Assembly: GCF_003031265.1 (NCBI RefSeq)
Contig: NZ_CP019966.1
Coordinates: 4,464,001-4,528,000 of the forward strand
Direction of reading: 5' to 3'
Source: Rhodopseudomonas palustris
GTDB taxonomy: Bacteria; Pseudomonadota; Alphaproteobacteria; Rhizobiales; Xanthobacteraceae
DNA: 64,000 nucleotides
Shown here: one piece after another, positions 29,420 through 38,872 of the stretch
How positions within the stretch are numbered: position 1 is the first letter of the stretch
Layout of the letters: each line of letters opens with the position of its first letter
Notes under the pieces: generated by a model
Seen by the model: the letters and a program-made list of their open reading frames with translations, nothing else
What the model was told of the DNA's origin: nothing
The model's database searches: none
Position numbers and translations under genes: made by a program

Positions 29420-30532
29420 ATGATGACCCGCCGAGATACTCTGCTGAGCGCTGCCGTCACCGCACTGTTACTCAGCGCGCCGACCGTGGCAGCAGCCGCC
29501 GCGGAAGACGATGTCTCCAAGCTGCCGCGCCAGAAGGTCGAACTGGTCGCACCGCCGTTCGTGCACGCGCATCAGCAGGCCACCAAGGACGGACCCAAGG
29601 TCGTCGAATTCAAGATGGTGGTGCAGGAAAAGGAAGTGGTGATCGACGAAGACGGCACCAAATTCCAGGCGATGACCTTCAACGGTTCGATGCCCGGACC
29701 GTTGATGGTGGTGCACGAGGGCGACTATGTCGAACTGACGCTGGTCAATCCCGCCAGCAACACCATGCCGCACAACATCGACTTCCACGCCTCGACCGGC
29801 GCACTCGGTGGCGGCGCGCTGACGCTGATCAATCCCGGCGAACAGGTGGTGCTGCGCTTCAAGGCCGATCGCTCGGGCGTATTCGTGTATCACTGCGCTC
29901 CGGGCGGCAACATGATCCCGTGGCACGTCGTTTCCGGCATGAACGGCGCCATCATGGTGCTGCCGCGTGACGGCCTGAAGGATCGGAACGGCAAGCCGCT
30001 GCGCTACGACCGGGTCTATTACATCGGCGAGCAGGACATGTACGTGCCGAAGGATCAGAACGGCAAATACAAGGCCTATGCGTCGCCGGCCGAATCCTAC
30101 GTCGACACCGCCGAGGTGATGCGCAAGCTGATCCCGACCCATGTGGTGTTCAACGGCAAGGTCGGAGCGCTGACCGGCAAGAACGCGATGCCCGCCAAGG
30201 TCGGCGAGACCGTGCTGATCGTGCATTCGCAGGCCAACCGCGACACCCGCCCGCACCTGATCGGCGGTCACGGCGACTACGTCTGGGAGACCGGCAAGTT
30301 CGCCAATCCGCCGGAGACCAATCTGGAGACCTGGTTCATTCGCGGCGGTTCGGCCGGTGCTGCGCTCTACACCTTCAAGCAGCCGGGCGTTTACGCCTAC
30401 CTCAACCACAACCTGATCGAAGCGATCGAGCTCGGCGCCACCGCGCACTTCAAGGTCGACGGCAAGTGGAACGACGACCTGATGAAGCAGGTCAGCGCAC
30501 CCGGCCCGATCCCGGGCGGCCCGACGAACTAA
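29420..30532 (+). CDS. nirK: Copper-containing nitrite reductase
   Basis: NirK reduces nitrite to nitric oxide in the periplasm during denitrification. The start is the ATG at 29420 (AAGGA upstream), giving 370 residues with a Tat-like leader ([20 protein letters not shown]). Copper ligands are visible: MPHNIDFHA (type 1 His, catalytic Asp, type 2 His), [15 protein letters not shown] with the following SGMNG (type 2 His, type 1 Cys, His and Met), RPHLIGGH (catalytic His) and LNHNLIEA (type 2 His). It is followed by nirV on the same strand, with a palindromic REP-like element between them. Confidence 0.96.
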   Translation: MMTRRDTLLSAAVTALLLSAPTVAAAAAEDDVSKLPRQKVELVAPPFVHAHQQATKDGPKVVEFKMVVQEKEVVIDEDGTKFQAMTFNGSMPGPLMVVHEGDYVELTLVNPASNTMPHNIDFHASTGALGGGALTLINPGEQVVLRFKADRSGVFVYHCAPGGNMIPWHVVSGMNGAIMVLPRDGLKDRNGKPLRYDRVYYIGEQDMYVPKDQNGKYKAYASPAESYVDTAEVMRKLIPTHVVFNGKVGALTGKNAMPAKVGETVLIVHSQANRDTRPHLIGGHGDYVWETGKFANPPETNLETWFIRGGSAGAALYTFKQPGVYAYLNHNLIEAIELGATAHFKVDGKWNDDLMKQVSAPGPIPGGPTN

Positions 30533-30581
30533 TCACCTCCGCCACCAGGACCCGCGTCCGCGCGGGTCCCTCGCGTCCCAC

Positions 30582-30663
30582 CCGTCATTGCGAGCGAAGC
30601 GAAGCAATCCAGTCCAGCGATCGGAGCTGGATTGCTTCGTCGCTTCGCTCCTCGCAATGACGG
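30582..30663. repeat. REP-like palindromic element, class A, between nirK and nirV
   Basis: A long imperfect inverted repeat begins CGTCATTGCGAGCGAAGCG and ends with its complement CGCTTCGCTCCTCGCAATGACG in reverse order; it would fold into one long hairpin in RNA. A 9-bp hairpin (30549-30570) directly after nirK precedes it. A degenerate copy lies at 47072-47160. Confidence 0.85.
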
Positions 30664-30684
30664 ACAGATGACCTGGTTGCTGCC

Positions 30685-31566
30685 ATGCTGCTCGCCTTCA
30701 AAGCCAAGATCGCCCTCGCTGCCCTCGCCGGCTTCGCCACGCCTTTGGCGGTCACGCCGCTGGTGATCGGCCACGGCGACGCGGCGCTCGACGGCCAGCA
30801 GGCGATGGTCGAGATCGCGCCGGGCGCGATCGACTACCGGCTGCCCGGCGAATTCACCCGCGATGGCCGGCAGATCGAGGCGCCGCGGACCAAGCTGCAG
30901 TTCGACCGACCGCTGTCGATCATGCTGCATCAGGTCAGCACGGCGGACTATCAACTCTGCGTCGACGATGGCGCCTGCCATCCGATGCCGGCCAACACCG
31001 CGGTTCGCGCCGACAGGCCCGCCGTACAGGTGTCCTGGCAGGACGCCACCACCTACGCCGACTGGCTGTCGCGCAAGACCGGCGCACACTACCGGCTGCC
31101 GACCGACGCCGAATGGGCGTTTGCGGCCGGCAGCAAGTTCAAGGATGACGGGCTGGCCTCGGACAGCGACGATCCGTCGGTACGGTGGATCGCGCGTTAT
31201 GAACGCGAGTCCGATCGTGACGATCTGTCGGCCAGCTTGCGCAGCTTTGGCGGCTTCGGCGCCAACGAGCGCGGACTGCTCGATCTGTCCGGCAACGTCT
31301 GGGAATGGACCACCACCTGCTTCGACCGCACCGCGATCGACGCCGCCGGCCGGCCGCAGGCGCAGACCGCCAATTGCGGCGTGCGGATCGCCGAAGGGCT
31401 GCACCGCGCTTACGTCTCCGATTTCATCCGCGACGCCAAAGCCGGCGGCTGTTCGGCCGGCCTGCCGCCGATCCATCTGGGTTTTCGCCTGGTGCGCGAA
31501 CAGGATGTGCCGCTGGCGCGGCTGCGCGAGTACCTGGGCCGCGCGATGGCATCGGCCGGGATTTGA
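30685..31566 (+). CDS. nirV: NirV-like formylglycine-generating-enzyme fold protein
   Basis: NirV proteins accompany nirK in many denitrifiers; they have the FGE-sulfatase fold and an unclear role. The protein is 293 residues with a hydrophobic N-terminus (ALAALAGFATPLAV) that may be a signal or anchor. The fold markers are VSWQDATTYADWLSRKTGAHYRLP broken across two strands, PTDAEWAFAAGS and LLDLSGNVWEWTTTC, and the final IHLGFRLVRE. It lies 152 bp after nirK, past the REP-like hairpin. It might mature or stabilise NirK, which is inferred from genomic linkage in the family. Confidence 0.88.
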   Translation: MLLAFKAKIALAALAGFATPLAVTPLVIGHGDAALDGQQAMVEIAPGAIDYRLPGEFTRDGRQIEAPRTKLQFDRPLSIMLHQVSTADYQLCVDDGACHPMPANTAVRADRPAVQVSWQDATTYADWLSRKTGAHYRLPTDAEWAFAAGSKFKDDGLASDSDDPSVRWIARYERESDRDDLSASLRSFGGFGANERGLLDLSGNVWEWTTTCFDRTAIDAAGRPQAQTANCGVRIAEGLHRAYVSDFIRDAKAGGCSAGLPPIHLGFRLVREQDVPLARLREYLGRAMASAGI

Positions 31567-31592
31567 ACCGCGACCCAAGGCCGCGCAGGACA

Positions 31593-31606
31593 TTGACACG
31601 CATCAA
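31593..31606 (+). promoter_or_regulatory. FNR/FixK-type box upstream of the phosphorylase operon
   Basis: TTGACACGCATCAA matches the TTGAT-N4-ATCAA consensus at nine of ten defined positions. It lies 110 bp before the TTG start at 31716. At class II spacing the -10 would fall on TTCTAG (about 31626-31631). This suggests activation at low oxygen. Confidence 0.6.
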
Positions 31607-31715
31607 ATAGACCCGCGGGCCGAGCTTCTAGCCTCGGCCATCGCGTGTCCCGGCACCCGCCGCTTCGCCACGCGCTCCTGAAGGCCGCCCGGCCGATGCG
31701 CGGAGTTGCGCTATC

Positions 31716-33260
31716 TTGAATGCTCCCGATCTCTCCCGCCCGCCGCTGACCATCCGGCGGATCAGCCTCGATACCGGCCGCGAAAACGTCGCGGTGCTTT
31801 CCCGCCGTTCGCGCGCCCTGCGACCCGAAGTGTTTCGCGGCTTCAGCCGCGTCGAACTGCGCATCAACTCCAAGGTGCTGCTGGCGACGCTGATGATCAC
31901 CGACGACGACGCGATGATCGGCCCCGATGAACTCGGCCTGTCGGAGCCGGCGTTCCGCCGCTTCAACGAGCCGGTCGGCAGTGCGGTGTCGGTGACGCCG
32001 GCGCGGTCGCCCGCCAGCCTCGATGCGGTGCGCGCCAAGATCCAGGGCCACACGCTGTCGGCGGCGGAGATCACCGCGATCGTCGATGACCTCGCGCACT
32101 TCCGCTACTCCGACATGGAGATCGCCGCGTTCCTGATCAGCGCCGCGCGCTTCACCTCGACCGACGAGCTGCTGGCGTTGGTCGGCGCGATGGCTTCGGT
32201 CGGCACCAAACTGACATGGGACACCCCGATCGTCGTCGACAAACACTGCATCGGCGGCATCCCCGGCAACCGCACCACGATGATCGTGGTGCCTATCGTC
32301 GCCGCGCACGGACTGATGATTCCGAAGACCTCGTCGCGCGCCATCACCTCGCCGGCCGGCACCGCCGACACCATGGAGCTGCTGGCGCGGGTCGATCTCG
32401 ACGTCGATCAGATGAAGCAGGTGGTCCATTCCTGCGGCGGCTGCTTGGTGTGGGGCGGCCACGTCAACCTGTCGCCCGCCGACGACATCCTGATCTCGGT
32501 CGAACGCCCGCTCAGCCTCGACACGCCGGAGCAGATGGTCGCCTCGATCATGTCGAAGAAGCTCGCCGCCGGCTCGACCCGGCTGCTGATCGACTTCCCG
32601 GTCGGCCCCTCTGCCAAGGTCGCCAGCGCCAACGAGGCGATGCGGCTGCGCAAGCTGTTCGAATTCGTCGGCGATCATTTCGGGATCGGCGTCGAGGTGG
32701 TCACCACCGACGGCCGCCAGCCGATCGGCCGCGGTATCGGCCCGGTGCTGGAAGCCCGCGACGTCATGGCGGTGCTCGGCAACGAGCCCGGCGCGCCGGC
32801 CGACTTGCGCGAGAAATCGCTGCGGCTTGCCGCGCATCTCTTGGAATACGATCCGAAGCTGCGCGGCGGCGCCGGCTATGCCCGCGCCAAGGAGCTGCTC
32901 GACAGCGGGGCGGCGCTGAAGAAGATGCAGCAGATCATCGACGCGCAGGGGCCGTCGCCGTGCCCATCCGAGCTCGGCAGCTACGCTGCCGACGTGCTGG
33001 CGGCCGCCGATGGCGTGGTCAACGGCATCGACTGTCTGCGGATCAATCGCCTCGCCCGCAGCGCCGCCGCGCCGGTCGCCAAGGGCGCCGGCATCGATCT
33101 GTTCAAGAAGATCGGCGACCGCGTCGAAAAGGGTGAGCCGCTGTATCGGGTGTATGCGTCCGACCAAGCCGAATTCGATCTGGCGCTGGCCGCCGCGCAG
33201 GCGGAGTCCGGCTTCGCGATCAATCACCATACGCCGGCCGACGTGGACCTGGTGTCGTGA
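31716..33260 (+). CDS. AMP/NMP phosphorylase-like protein (thymidine phosphorylase superfamily)
   Basis: Relatives in archaea split AMP, CMP or UMP with phosphate into a base and ribose 1,5-bisphosphate. The 514-residue protein has the roughly 90-residue N-terminal extension that separates AMP phosphorylases from DeoA, the phosphate loop [16 protein letters not shown] and the signature [20 protein letters not shown]. No ATG start fits; a TTG at 31716 with GGAG 10 nt upstream is used. Its stop overlaps the next gene by 4 bp (GTGA). An FNR-type box lies upstream. Many annotations call such proteins thymidine phosphorylase; the archaeal-type signature argues for nucleotide substrates. Confidence 0.85.
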   Translation: MNAPDLSRPPLTIRRISLDTGRENVAVLSRRSRALRPEVFRGFSRVELRINSKVLLATLMITDDDAMIGPDELGLSEPAFRRFNEPVGSAVSVTPARSPASLDAVRAKIQGHTLSAAEITAIVDDLAHFRYSDMEIAAFLISAARFTSTDELLALVGAMASVGTKLTWDTPIVVDKHCIGGIPGNRTTMIVVPIVAAHGLMIPKTSSRAITSPAGTADTMELLARVDLDVDQMKQVVHSCGGCLVWGGHVNLSPADDILISVERPLSLDTPEQMVASIMSKKLAAGSTRLLIDFPVGPSAKVASANEAMRLRKLFEFVGDHFGIGVEVVTTDGRQPIGRGIGPVLEARDVMAVLGNEPGAPADLREKSLRLAAHLLEYDPKLRGGAGYARAKELLDSGAALKKMQQIIDAQGPSPCPSELGSYAADVLAAADGVVNGIDCLRINRLARSAAAPVAKGAGIDLFKKIGDRVEKGEPLYRVYASDQAEFDLALAAAQAESGFAINHHTPADVDLVS

Positions 33261-34168
33261 GCGTCGCCCTGCGCTATCTGGACTCGGCTGCGGACGATGC
33301 CATTCGGCTCGCAGCCAGGCTCGACGTGCCGGCGCATCTGATCACGCAGCACCGTTTTCCGGACGGCGAGATCGCCGTCAATGTCGGCCCCGCGGCTGCG
33401 ACCACGATCCTGTATCTGCCGCTCGACCAGCCCAACGATAAGCTGGTGACCGTCCTGTTCGCCGCCGAAGCGCTGCGCCGCGAAGGCTGCAGCCGGCTGG
33501 TGCTGCTGGCGCCGTATCTCTGCTACATGCGCCAGGACGTCGCGTTCCATCCCGGCGACGCGATCAGCCAAAAAGCGATGGGCCGGCTGCTGGCAGGGCT
33601 GGTCGACCGCGTCATCACCGTTGATCCGCATCTGCATCGCACGCCGCGGCTCGGCGACGTGTTCCCCGGCATCGCAGCGGACGAGCTGTCGGCGATGCCG
33701 GCGATCGCCGCGGCGCTGCGCGGCACGCTCGATCCTGACACCGTGGTAGTTGGACCGGATTCCGAATCCCAACAATGGGTGGATGCGCTCGCCAAACTGA
33801 TCGGCACGCGGTCGGCGGTGGCGCAGAAAATCCGCCACGGCGACCGCTCGGTCGAGATCGCGTTCCCTGATGCAAGCGCGGTCGCGGGTCGGCCGGCACT
33901 GCTGGTCGATGACATCGTCTCCTCCGGCGGCACGCTGATCGCCTGCACCCGCGCGCTGCTCGGCGCCGGCGCAACGTCTGTCGACGCGGTGATCACCCAC
34001 GCGTTGTTTCCCCCGGCGATGCTGCGCGACTTCGCCGCCGCCGGCATCCGCACCATCCGCTCCACCCACACCGTGCCGCACCCGACCAACGCGATCACAC
34101 TCGACGATCTGTTCGTCGAGGCGCTGCGAGCCGAGATCGGCACGACCATTCAGGAGACCCGCGCATGA
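33257..34168 (+). CDS. Ribose-phosphate pyrophosphokinase (PRPP synthetase) homologue, archaeal-like
   Basis: The 303-residue protein starts with GTG at 33257, inside the phosphorylase stop. It has the ATP-loop Arg motif [19 protein letters not shown], the flexible-loop Lys/Arg block [14 protein letters not shown] and the PRPP loop [17 protein letters not shown]. The KxRxGD form and short length resemble archaeal enzymes rather than the housekeeping bacterial Prs of about 315 residues. It may make or consume PRPP from ribose phosphates released by the neighbouring phosphorylase. Its stop overlaps the beta-CASP gene start (ATGA). Confidence 0.88.
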   Translation: MSVALRYLDSAADDAIRLAARLDVPAHLITQHRFPDGEIAVNVGPAAATTILYLPLDQPNDKLVTVLFAAEALRREGCSRLVLLAPYLCYMRQDVAFHPGDAISQKAMGRLLAGLVDRVITVDPHLHRTPRLGDVFPGIAADELSAMPAIAAALRGTLDPDTVVVGPDSESQQWVDALAKLIGTRSAVAQKIRHGDRSVEIAFPDASAVAGRPALLVDDIVSSGGTLIACTRALLGAGATSVDAVITHALFPPAMLRDFAAAGIRTIRSTHTVPHPTNAITLDDLFVEALRAEIGTTIQETRA

Positions 34169-35793
34169 GTGTCACCATCCGATTTTGCGGCGCTGCGCGC
34201 ACCGTCACCGGCTCCTGCTATCTGTTCGAGACCAAGGGCAAGCGCTTCCTGGTCGATTGCGGCCTGTTCCAGGGCCACAAGACGCTGAAGGAGCTGAACT
34301 ACGGAGCGTTTCCGTTCCGCCCGTCCGAGATCGACGCGGTGCTGCTGACACACGCGCATATCGATCATAGCGGCCTGCTGCCGAAACTGGTGCGCGAGGG
34401 CTTCAAGGGGCGGATCCTGGCGACCCGCGGCACGATCGATCTGTGCTCCTACATGCTGCCCGACGCCGGCAGCATCCAGGAGTCCGAAGTGATGATGCTG
34501 AACCGCCGCAACGCCGCGCGCGGCAAGCCCGAGGTCAGCCCGATCTACACCCAAGCCGACGCGATCGCGACGCTGTCGTCGTTCTATCCGGTCGATTACC
34601 AAAGCTGGGTCAACGTCCTCCCCGGCGTGCGCGCGCGGTTTTGGAACGCCGGTCACCTGCTCGGCTCGGCCTCGATCGAAATCGAGATCGACGGCGAGGG
34701 ACGCTCGTCATCGGCGCTGCGGTTGCTCGCCTCCGGCGATATCGGCCCCGACGGCAAGCTGCTGCAGCCCGATCCGGAAGCGCCTGCGCATTTCGACTAC
34801 GTGATCTGCGAGTCGACCTATGGCGACCGCGTGCGCGAGCCGACCTCGCCCAAACTCCGCCACGAGCGGCTCGCCGCCGAGGTCAACGCCGCGGCCGCAG
34901 CGCGCGGCGCCCTGGTGATTCCGGCATTCGCAGTCGAGCGCACCCAGGAGCTGATCGTCGACCTGATCGACCTGATGGAAAAGGGAACGATCCCGAGCGC
35001 GCCGATCTTCCTGGATTCACCACTGGCGATCCGCGCCACCGAAGTGTTCCGCCGCCATGCCGCCGATCTCGACGAAGACGTCGATGTCGAACGGCTGCTG
35101 GCCTCGCCGCATCTGCGCTTCACCGAAACGGTGGAAGAGAGCAAGGCGATCGCCAAGCTCAATGGCTTTCACATCATCATCGCCGCCAGCGGCATGTGCG
35201 ATGCCGGCCGCATCCGCCATCATCTCAAGCGCTGGCTGTGCCGCTCCACCGGTACCGTTCTGTTGGTCGGTTATCAGGCCAACGGCACGCTCGGCCGCTT
35301 CCTCGAAGAGGGCGCCAAGGCGGTGCGGATCATGGGCGAAGAAGTCCGCGTCAAAGCCAGGATCCGCCGCATCGACGATTACTCCGGCCATGCCGACGCC
35401 GGCGAGCTGACGCGCTGGATCACCGAGCGGCGGCCGATCGATCGCGGGCTGTTCCTCGCCCATGGTGAGGAAACCGCGATCGCCGCCTTGGCGGAGCGAC
35501 TCGGCGGCGGCGTGCTGCCGGCCGCGAAAATCTTTCAGCCTGTGCTCGACGACGTCTACGAACTCACCACGCCGGTTCCGACCGCGCAGGACGGCAAGCA
35601 TCGCCGGCGGCTCGAGCCCGAATCAGTGGTCAAGCTCGACTGGCACAACGAGATGTCGAAGCTGCTGCTCGATATCAACGCCAGCGTCGAAGCCGCGGCC
35701 GACGAGCGCGCGCGCAGCGTGATCATTCGCCGCCTGCGCCGCGCGCTCGACGACAACGGCAATGGCAACGGCGCGCAGGCGGGGCGGCGTTAG
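34165..35793 (+). CDS. Metallo-beta-lactamase/beta-CASP family RNase (RMMBL domain)
   Basis: The 542-residue protein has the metal motif LLTHAHIDHSGLLPKL, then a beta-CASP domain (VIPAFAVERTQELI, FLDSPLAIRATEVF) and the C-terminal IIAASGMCDAGRI and RRIDDYSGHAD motifs of RNA-processing members such as YSH1/CPSF-like and TTHA0252-like exonucleases. It has no signal peptide, so it acts on cytoplasmic nucleic acid, most likely RNA. It is the third gene of a tightly overlapping operon with phosphorylase and PRPP synthetase homologues, which suggests it supplies nucleotides by degrading RNA. Confidence 0.88.
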   Translation: MSVTIRFCGAARTVTGSCYLFETKGKRFLVDCGLFQGHKTLKELNYGAFPFRPSEIDAVLLTHAHIDHSGLLPKLVREGFKGRILATRGTIDLCSYMLPDAGSIQESEVMMLNRRNAARGKPEVSPIYTQADAIATLSSFYPVDYQSWVNVLPGVRARFWNAGHLLGSASIEIEIDGEGRSSSALRLLASGDIGPDGKLLQPDPEAPAHFDYVICESTYGDRVREPTSPKLRHERLAAEVNAAAAARGALVIPAFAVERTQELIVDLIDLMEKGTIPSAPIFLDSPLAIRATEVFRRHAADLDEDVDVERLLASPHLRFTETVEESKAIAKLNGFHIIIAASGMCDAGRIRHHLKRWLCRSTGTVLLVGYQANGTLGRFLEEGAKAVRIMGEEVRVKARIRRIDDYSGHADAGELTRWITERRPIDRGLFLAHGEETAIAALAERLGGGVLPAAKIFQPVLDDVYELTTPVPTAQDGKHRRRLEPESVVKLDWHNEMSKLLLDINASVEAAADERARSVIIRRLRRALDDNGNGNGAQAGRR

Positions 35794-35972
35794 CCCCGTT
35801 ATGGATCGGACCTCATGGCCTGAATACCATTCGTGCAAGGTTTGATTCACTCTCGGCATTACAACACCGCTGCGCCACCGAATTGCGCGATTCGATTGCA
35901 GCTATTCGAATTGCATTCCCCCGAGGGCTGTGTGCTAGACTATCTCGCACATGCACAATCCGGGGGATGCTC

Positions 35973-36182
35973 GTGAGTGCGAACTATCATGTCGCCGAAG
36001 GCGACCAGAATGCACTCGGTCAGTATCTGGTCGCCCGGGCGGCCAGCTGCAGCGCTGATCGACGTCCGCATCTGAAGATCGCCTGCATTCATTGTGGCGC
36101 CGAATACGTCGCCGCCGAAGTCAATTTCCATGCGTGCAAATGCCCGGCCTGCCAGAACGGTGCAGGCAACCTGCTGCTCTGA
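35973..36182 (+). CDS. Small zinc-ribbon-like protein (69 aa)
   Basis: The start used is GTG at 35973 (SANYHVAEGDQNALG follows), because GGGGG lies 6 nt before it; the ATG at 35967 abuts that run too closely. Two CxxC knuckles (ACIHCGAEYV and CKCPACQNG) suggest one bound zinc. There are no other domains. It follows the beta-CASP gene after 179 bp and probably has its own promoter. The function is unknown; nucleic-acid or protein contact is typical of such ribbons. Confidence 0.65.
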   Translation: MSANYHVAEGDQNALGQYLVARAASCSADRRPHLKIACIHCGAEYVAAEVNFHACKCPACQNGAGNLLL

Positions 36183-36205
36183 GGCCGTTGCCGCGCCGGA
36201 CGTTG

Positions 36206-36604
36206 TCAGCCCGGCGCGCAATACGCATACGCCTCCTGCGTGACCCCGCCATAGCCATAGGCCGCCGCCCGGCAGTCGATGATATGGATATTCGAGTGCG
36301 GATGCAGGTCACCGATCAGCTCTGACAGCAGCGCGAACGCCTCGCGGTGATACGCGGCCTTTTCCGCCTTGGTATTGGTCTCGTCGGTAATCGTAACCTC
36401 GAGCTTGAATGCGTTCTTGCGCCAGTCGCTGAGCGCACGGCCGGCGATGAACCACTGATCGGCCGGATGATGGCGGATAAACACCGCCGTGCGATCGAGT
36501 TCCTTGCGCAGCACCCGGCAGGTGAGTTCGGCGACCGCGGCGGCGAGCCGTCCGGTCAGCGCCGGGTCGAGGGGAAGGGAGACCGTCAGGGTGATGCCGG
36601 GCAT
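36206..36604 (-). CDS. Tautomerase (4-oxalocrotonate tautomerase-like) family protein
   Basis: The start is the ATG at 36604, so the mature protein begins with Pro (MPGITLTVSLPL), the catalytic proline of this superfamily. The product is 132 residues. It has the strand-helix pattern (AAAVAELTCRVLRKEL, then TAVFIRHHPADQWFIAG) repeated roughly twice, as in fused or long tautomerases. A divergent LysR gene starts 103 bp away and probably controls it. The substrate is not known. Confidence 0.8.
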   Translation of the reverse strand: MPGITLTVSLPLDPALTGRLAAAVAELTCRVLRKELDRTAVFIRHHPADQWFIAGRALSDWRKNAFKLEVTITDETNTKAEKAAYHREAFALLSELIGDLHPHSNIHIIDCRAAAYGYGGVTQEAYAYCAPG

Positions 36605-36706
36605 ATCCGCTGCTTTCTGGTGGTGGATGTCGATGCCGATCATGCCGCGGCTCTTTTCTCCTGAAAAACGGGAAGATACGATATCATCCATCTGATTTTC
36701 GGGTGG

Positions 36707-37579
36707 ATGATGAGCCGGCTGTTCGACCTCGATCTCCTTAACGCGCTGGTGGTGGTGGCCGAGACCGGCAGCCTGTCGGCGGCAGCGCCTCGCTTATGCC
36801 GGTCGCAATCGGCGGTCAGCGAGCAGATCCGCAAGCTGGAGGAGATGTGCGGGCAACCGCTGTTCCGGCGCGGCAAGAGCGGCGCCAGCCTCACCCCCGC
36901 CGGCGAACGCCTGATCGGACACGCCCGCCAGCTGCTGGCGCTGAGCGACGCAGCCTATCGGGACATGCACGCCGCCCAGCTCGCCGGCGAACTGCGGCTG
37001 GCGATCACCGATTACTTTCGGCCGGGTGCGCTGCCCGGCATCCTGCGCCGCGTGCGCGACAAGTTTCCGCATCTGCGGCTACACGTCTCGATCCGCAAGA
37101 GTGCGCTGATCGAGGAGACCGCAGATTCCGATGAATTCGACATCGGCCTGTCGATGGCGATTCTCGACCGTCCGTCGCGGCGGAACGCGGCCAAGCGGAT
37201 CAAGCTGCGGCGCGAGCCGCTATTGTGGGTCGCCGACCGCTCGTTCGTGATGCCGGACGACGGCGTCCTGCCGCTCGTCGTGCTGCCCGACACCTGCTCG
37301 CTGCAGCGCTTCATCGCGCGCACACTGACGGCGCACCGGCTGCCGCACACGGTGATGCACTCGGCCTCCGGCGTGGGAGGACTGCACCTGGCGTTGGCCG
37401 CCGGACTCGGGCTGACCTGCCTCAACGCGTCGGCCGTGCCGGCGGACGCCGTGGTGCTGGCCGCAGGCAACCGGCTGCCGCCGCTGCCCGAAGTCGAATT
37501 CAGCCTGGTTCCGCCGCGCCGTGACGAGCCGGCGCTGGTCGGCAAGGTGCGCGACATGCTGGCTGAGCAGCTGCGCTGA
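36707..37579 (+). CDS. LysR-family regulator divergent to the tautomerase gene
   Basis: The 290-residue protein starts MMSRLFDLDLLNALVVVAE; the second ATG (36710) is equally possible. The helix-turn-helix is SLSAAAPRLCRSQSAVSEQI, followed by a LysR effector domain beginning LRLAITDYFRPGALP. A divergent layout with the tautomerase is the classical LysR target arrangement. The shared 103-bp region contains a near-palindrome GATACGATATCATC. The effector is unknown. Confidence 0.88.
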   Translation: MMSRLFDLDLLNALVVVAETGSLSAAAPRLCRSQSAVSEQIRKLEEMCGQPLFRRGKSGASLTPAGERLIGHARQLLALSDAAYRDMHAAQLAGELRLAITDYFRPGALPGILRRVRDKFPHLRLHVSIRKSALIEETADSDEFDIGLSMAILDRPSRRNAAKRIKLRREPLLWVADRSFVMPDDGVLPLVVLPDTCSLQRFIARTLTAHRLPHTVMHSASGVGGLHLALAAGLGLTCLNASAVPADAVVLAAGNRLPPLPEVEFSLVPPRRDEPALVGKVRDMLAEQLR

Positions 37580-37603
37580 CCGGCGCCGCCGCGCTTCGCT
37601 GGG

Positions 37604-37618
37604 CTGGAATAGTTCTAA
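37604..37618 (+). promoter_or_regulatory. Candidate Irr-type iron control element before fbpA
   Basis: CTGGAATAGTTCTAA resembles the rhizobial Irr element (TTAGAA-N3-TTCTAA), with the right half exact and two mismatches in the left half. It lies about 81 bp upstream of an iron-uptake binding protein gene. Confidence 0.4.
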
Positions 37619-37698
37619 TCGCGACATTGCGCCGCTGCACTGCCCTGATGGCCTGAGCTACTGACAAGCGTTCTCGATTTTCGTCAGGAGCCCGCCGT

Positions 37699-38709
37699 AT
37701 GAGCCGTTTCCGTGCCGCTGCCCTCGCACTTGCCGCCGTTTTCGTGCCGTTCGCCGCCGGGGCCGCCGAGCAGGTCAACGTCTACACCTACCGCGAGACC
37801 AAGCTGGTGCAGCCGCTGTTCGATGCCTTCACCAAGGACACCGGAATCGCCGTCAACGTGATCTCGGCGAGCTCGGGTCTGGAGCAGCGGATCAAGGCCG
37901 AGGGCGCCGACAGCCCAGCCGACGTGCTGCTGACGGTCGACATCGGCCGGATCGACGATGCGGTGGCGGCGGGTATCAGCCAGCCGATCAATTCGCCCGT
38001 GATCGACGAAATCGTGCCGGCGCAGTTCCGCGATCCGAACGGCCAGTGGGCCGGCATCTCGATGCGGGCGCGGGTGATCTACGCCTCGAAGGATCGCGTC
38101 AAGCAGGAAGCGATCACCTATGAAGAGCTGGCCGATCCAAAGTGGAAGGGCAAGATCTGCATCCGCTCCGGCCAGCACATCTACAACAACGCGCTGTTCG
38201 CTGCTTACGTCGCCAAGCACGGCGAGGCCAAGGCCGAGGAATGGCTGCGTGGCCTGAAGGCCAATCTGGCGCAGAAGCCGTCCGGCGGTGACCGCGAGAC
38301 CGCGCGCGACGTCGCGGCCGGCAAATGCGATCTCGGTATCGGCAACACCTACTACTGGGCGCTGATGCTGAACGATCCCGACAAGAAGGCCTGGGCGGAC
38401 GCGACCCGTGTGGTGCTGCCGACGTTCGAAGGCGGCGGCACCCATGTCAATCTGTCGGGCGTCGTGCTCGCCAAGCACGCGCCCAACAAGGCCAACGCGG
38501 TGAAGCTGATCGAATGGCTCGCCGGTGAGAAGGCGCAGCAGATCTACGCCGACGCCAACTACGAATATCCGATCCGCGCCGGGGTGCCGCTCAACCCGAT
38601 CATCGCCGGCTACGGCAAGCTGAAGCCGGATCCGCTGCCGATCGCCAAGATCGCCGCCAACCGCAAGGCCGCCTCGACGCTGGTCGACAAGGTCGGATTC
38701 GACAACTGA
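37699..38709 (+). CDS. fbpA: Fe(3+) ABC transporter substrate-binding protein
   Basis: The protein is 336 residues with a signal peptide ending near AAGAAEQ. The mature start VNVYTYRETKLVQPLFDAF is typical of FbpA/FutA. The GNTYYWALMLNDP segment carries the paired tyrosines that bind ferric iron. It sits in the periplasm and hands iron to the permease encoded next. AGGAG lies 8 nt before the ATG. The gap to the permease gene holds a REP-like hairpin, which could raise binding-protein levels relative to permease. Confidence 0.9.
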   Translation: MSRFRAAALALAAVFVPFAAGAAEQVNVYTYRETKLVQPLFDAFTKDTGIAVNVISASSGLEQRIKAEGADSPADVLLTVDIGRIDDAVAAGISQPINSPVIDEIVPAQFRDPNGQWAGISMRARVIYASKDRVKQEAITYEELADPKWKGKICIRSGQHIYNNALFAAYVAKHGEAKAEEWLRGLKANLAQKPSGGDRETARDVAAGKCDLGIGNTYYWALMLNDPDKKAWADATRVVLPTFEGGGTHVNLSGVVLAKHAPNKANAVKLIEWLAGEKAQQIYADANYEYPIRAGVPLNPIIAGYGKLKPDPLPIAKIAANRKAASTLVDKVGFDN

Positions 38710-38726
38710 CAAACGGGACTGACTTT

Positions 38727-38817
38727 CCGTCATGGCCGGGCTTGACCCGGCCATCCACGGCCACGTGCGAAGCTGAGCCTGAAGGCGTGGATGCCCGGGA
38801 CAAGCCCGGGCATGACG
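38727..38817. repeat. REP-like palindromic element, class B, between fbpA and fbpB
   Basis: The sequence opens with CGTCATGGCCGGGCTTG and closes with CAAGCCCGGGCATGACG, forming a long imperfect hairpin. A close relative lies at 54054-54145. Confidence 0.85.
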
Positions 38818-38872
38818 ACCTTCAGGACGGCGACGTCTTGTCGCCTGGTGGCAAGACAGAGCGACGTCTGCA

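Noticed and set aside
31550..31580. GGGATTTGAACC, which looks like a tRNA T-loop on the minus strand
   Set aside because: It is the end of the nirV coding sequence, the T-stem does not pair, and no other arms are present.
31410..33230. A 606-codon open frame on the minus strand opposite the phosphorylase
   Set aside because: It covers the end of nirV and the FNR-type box and opposes clear AMP-phosphorylase motifs; it has no domain of its own.
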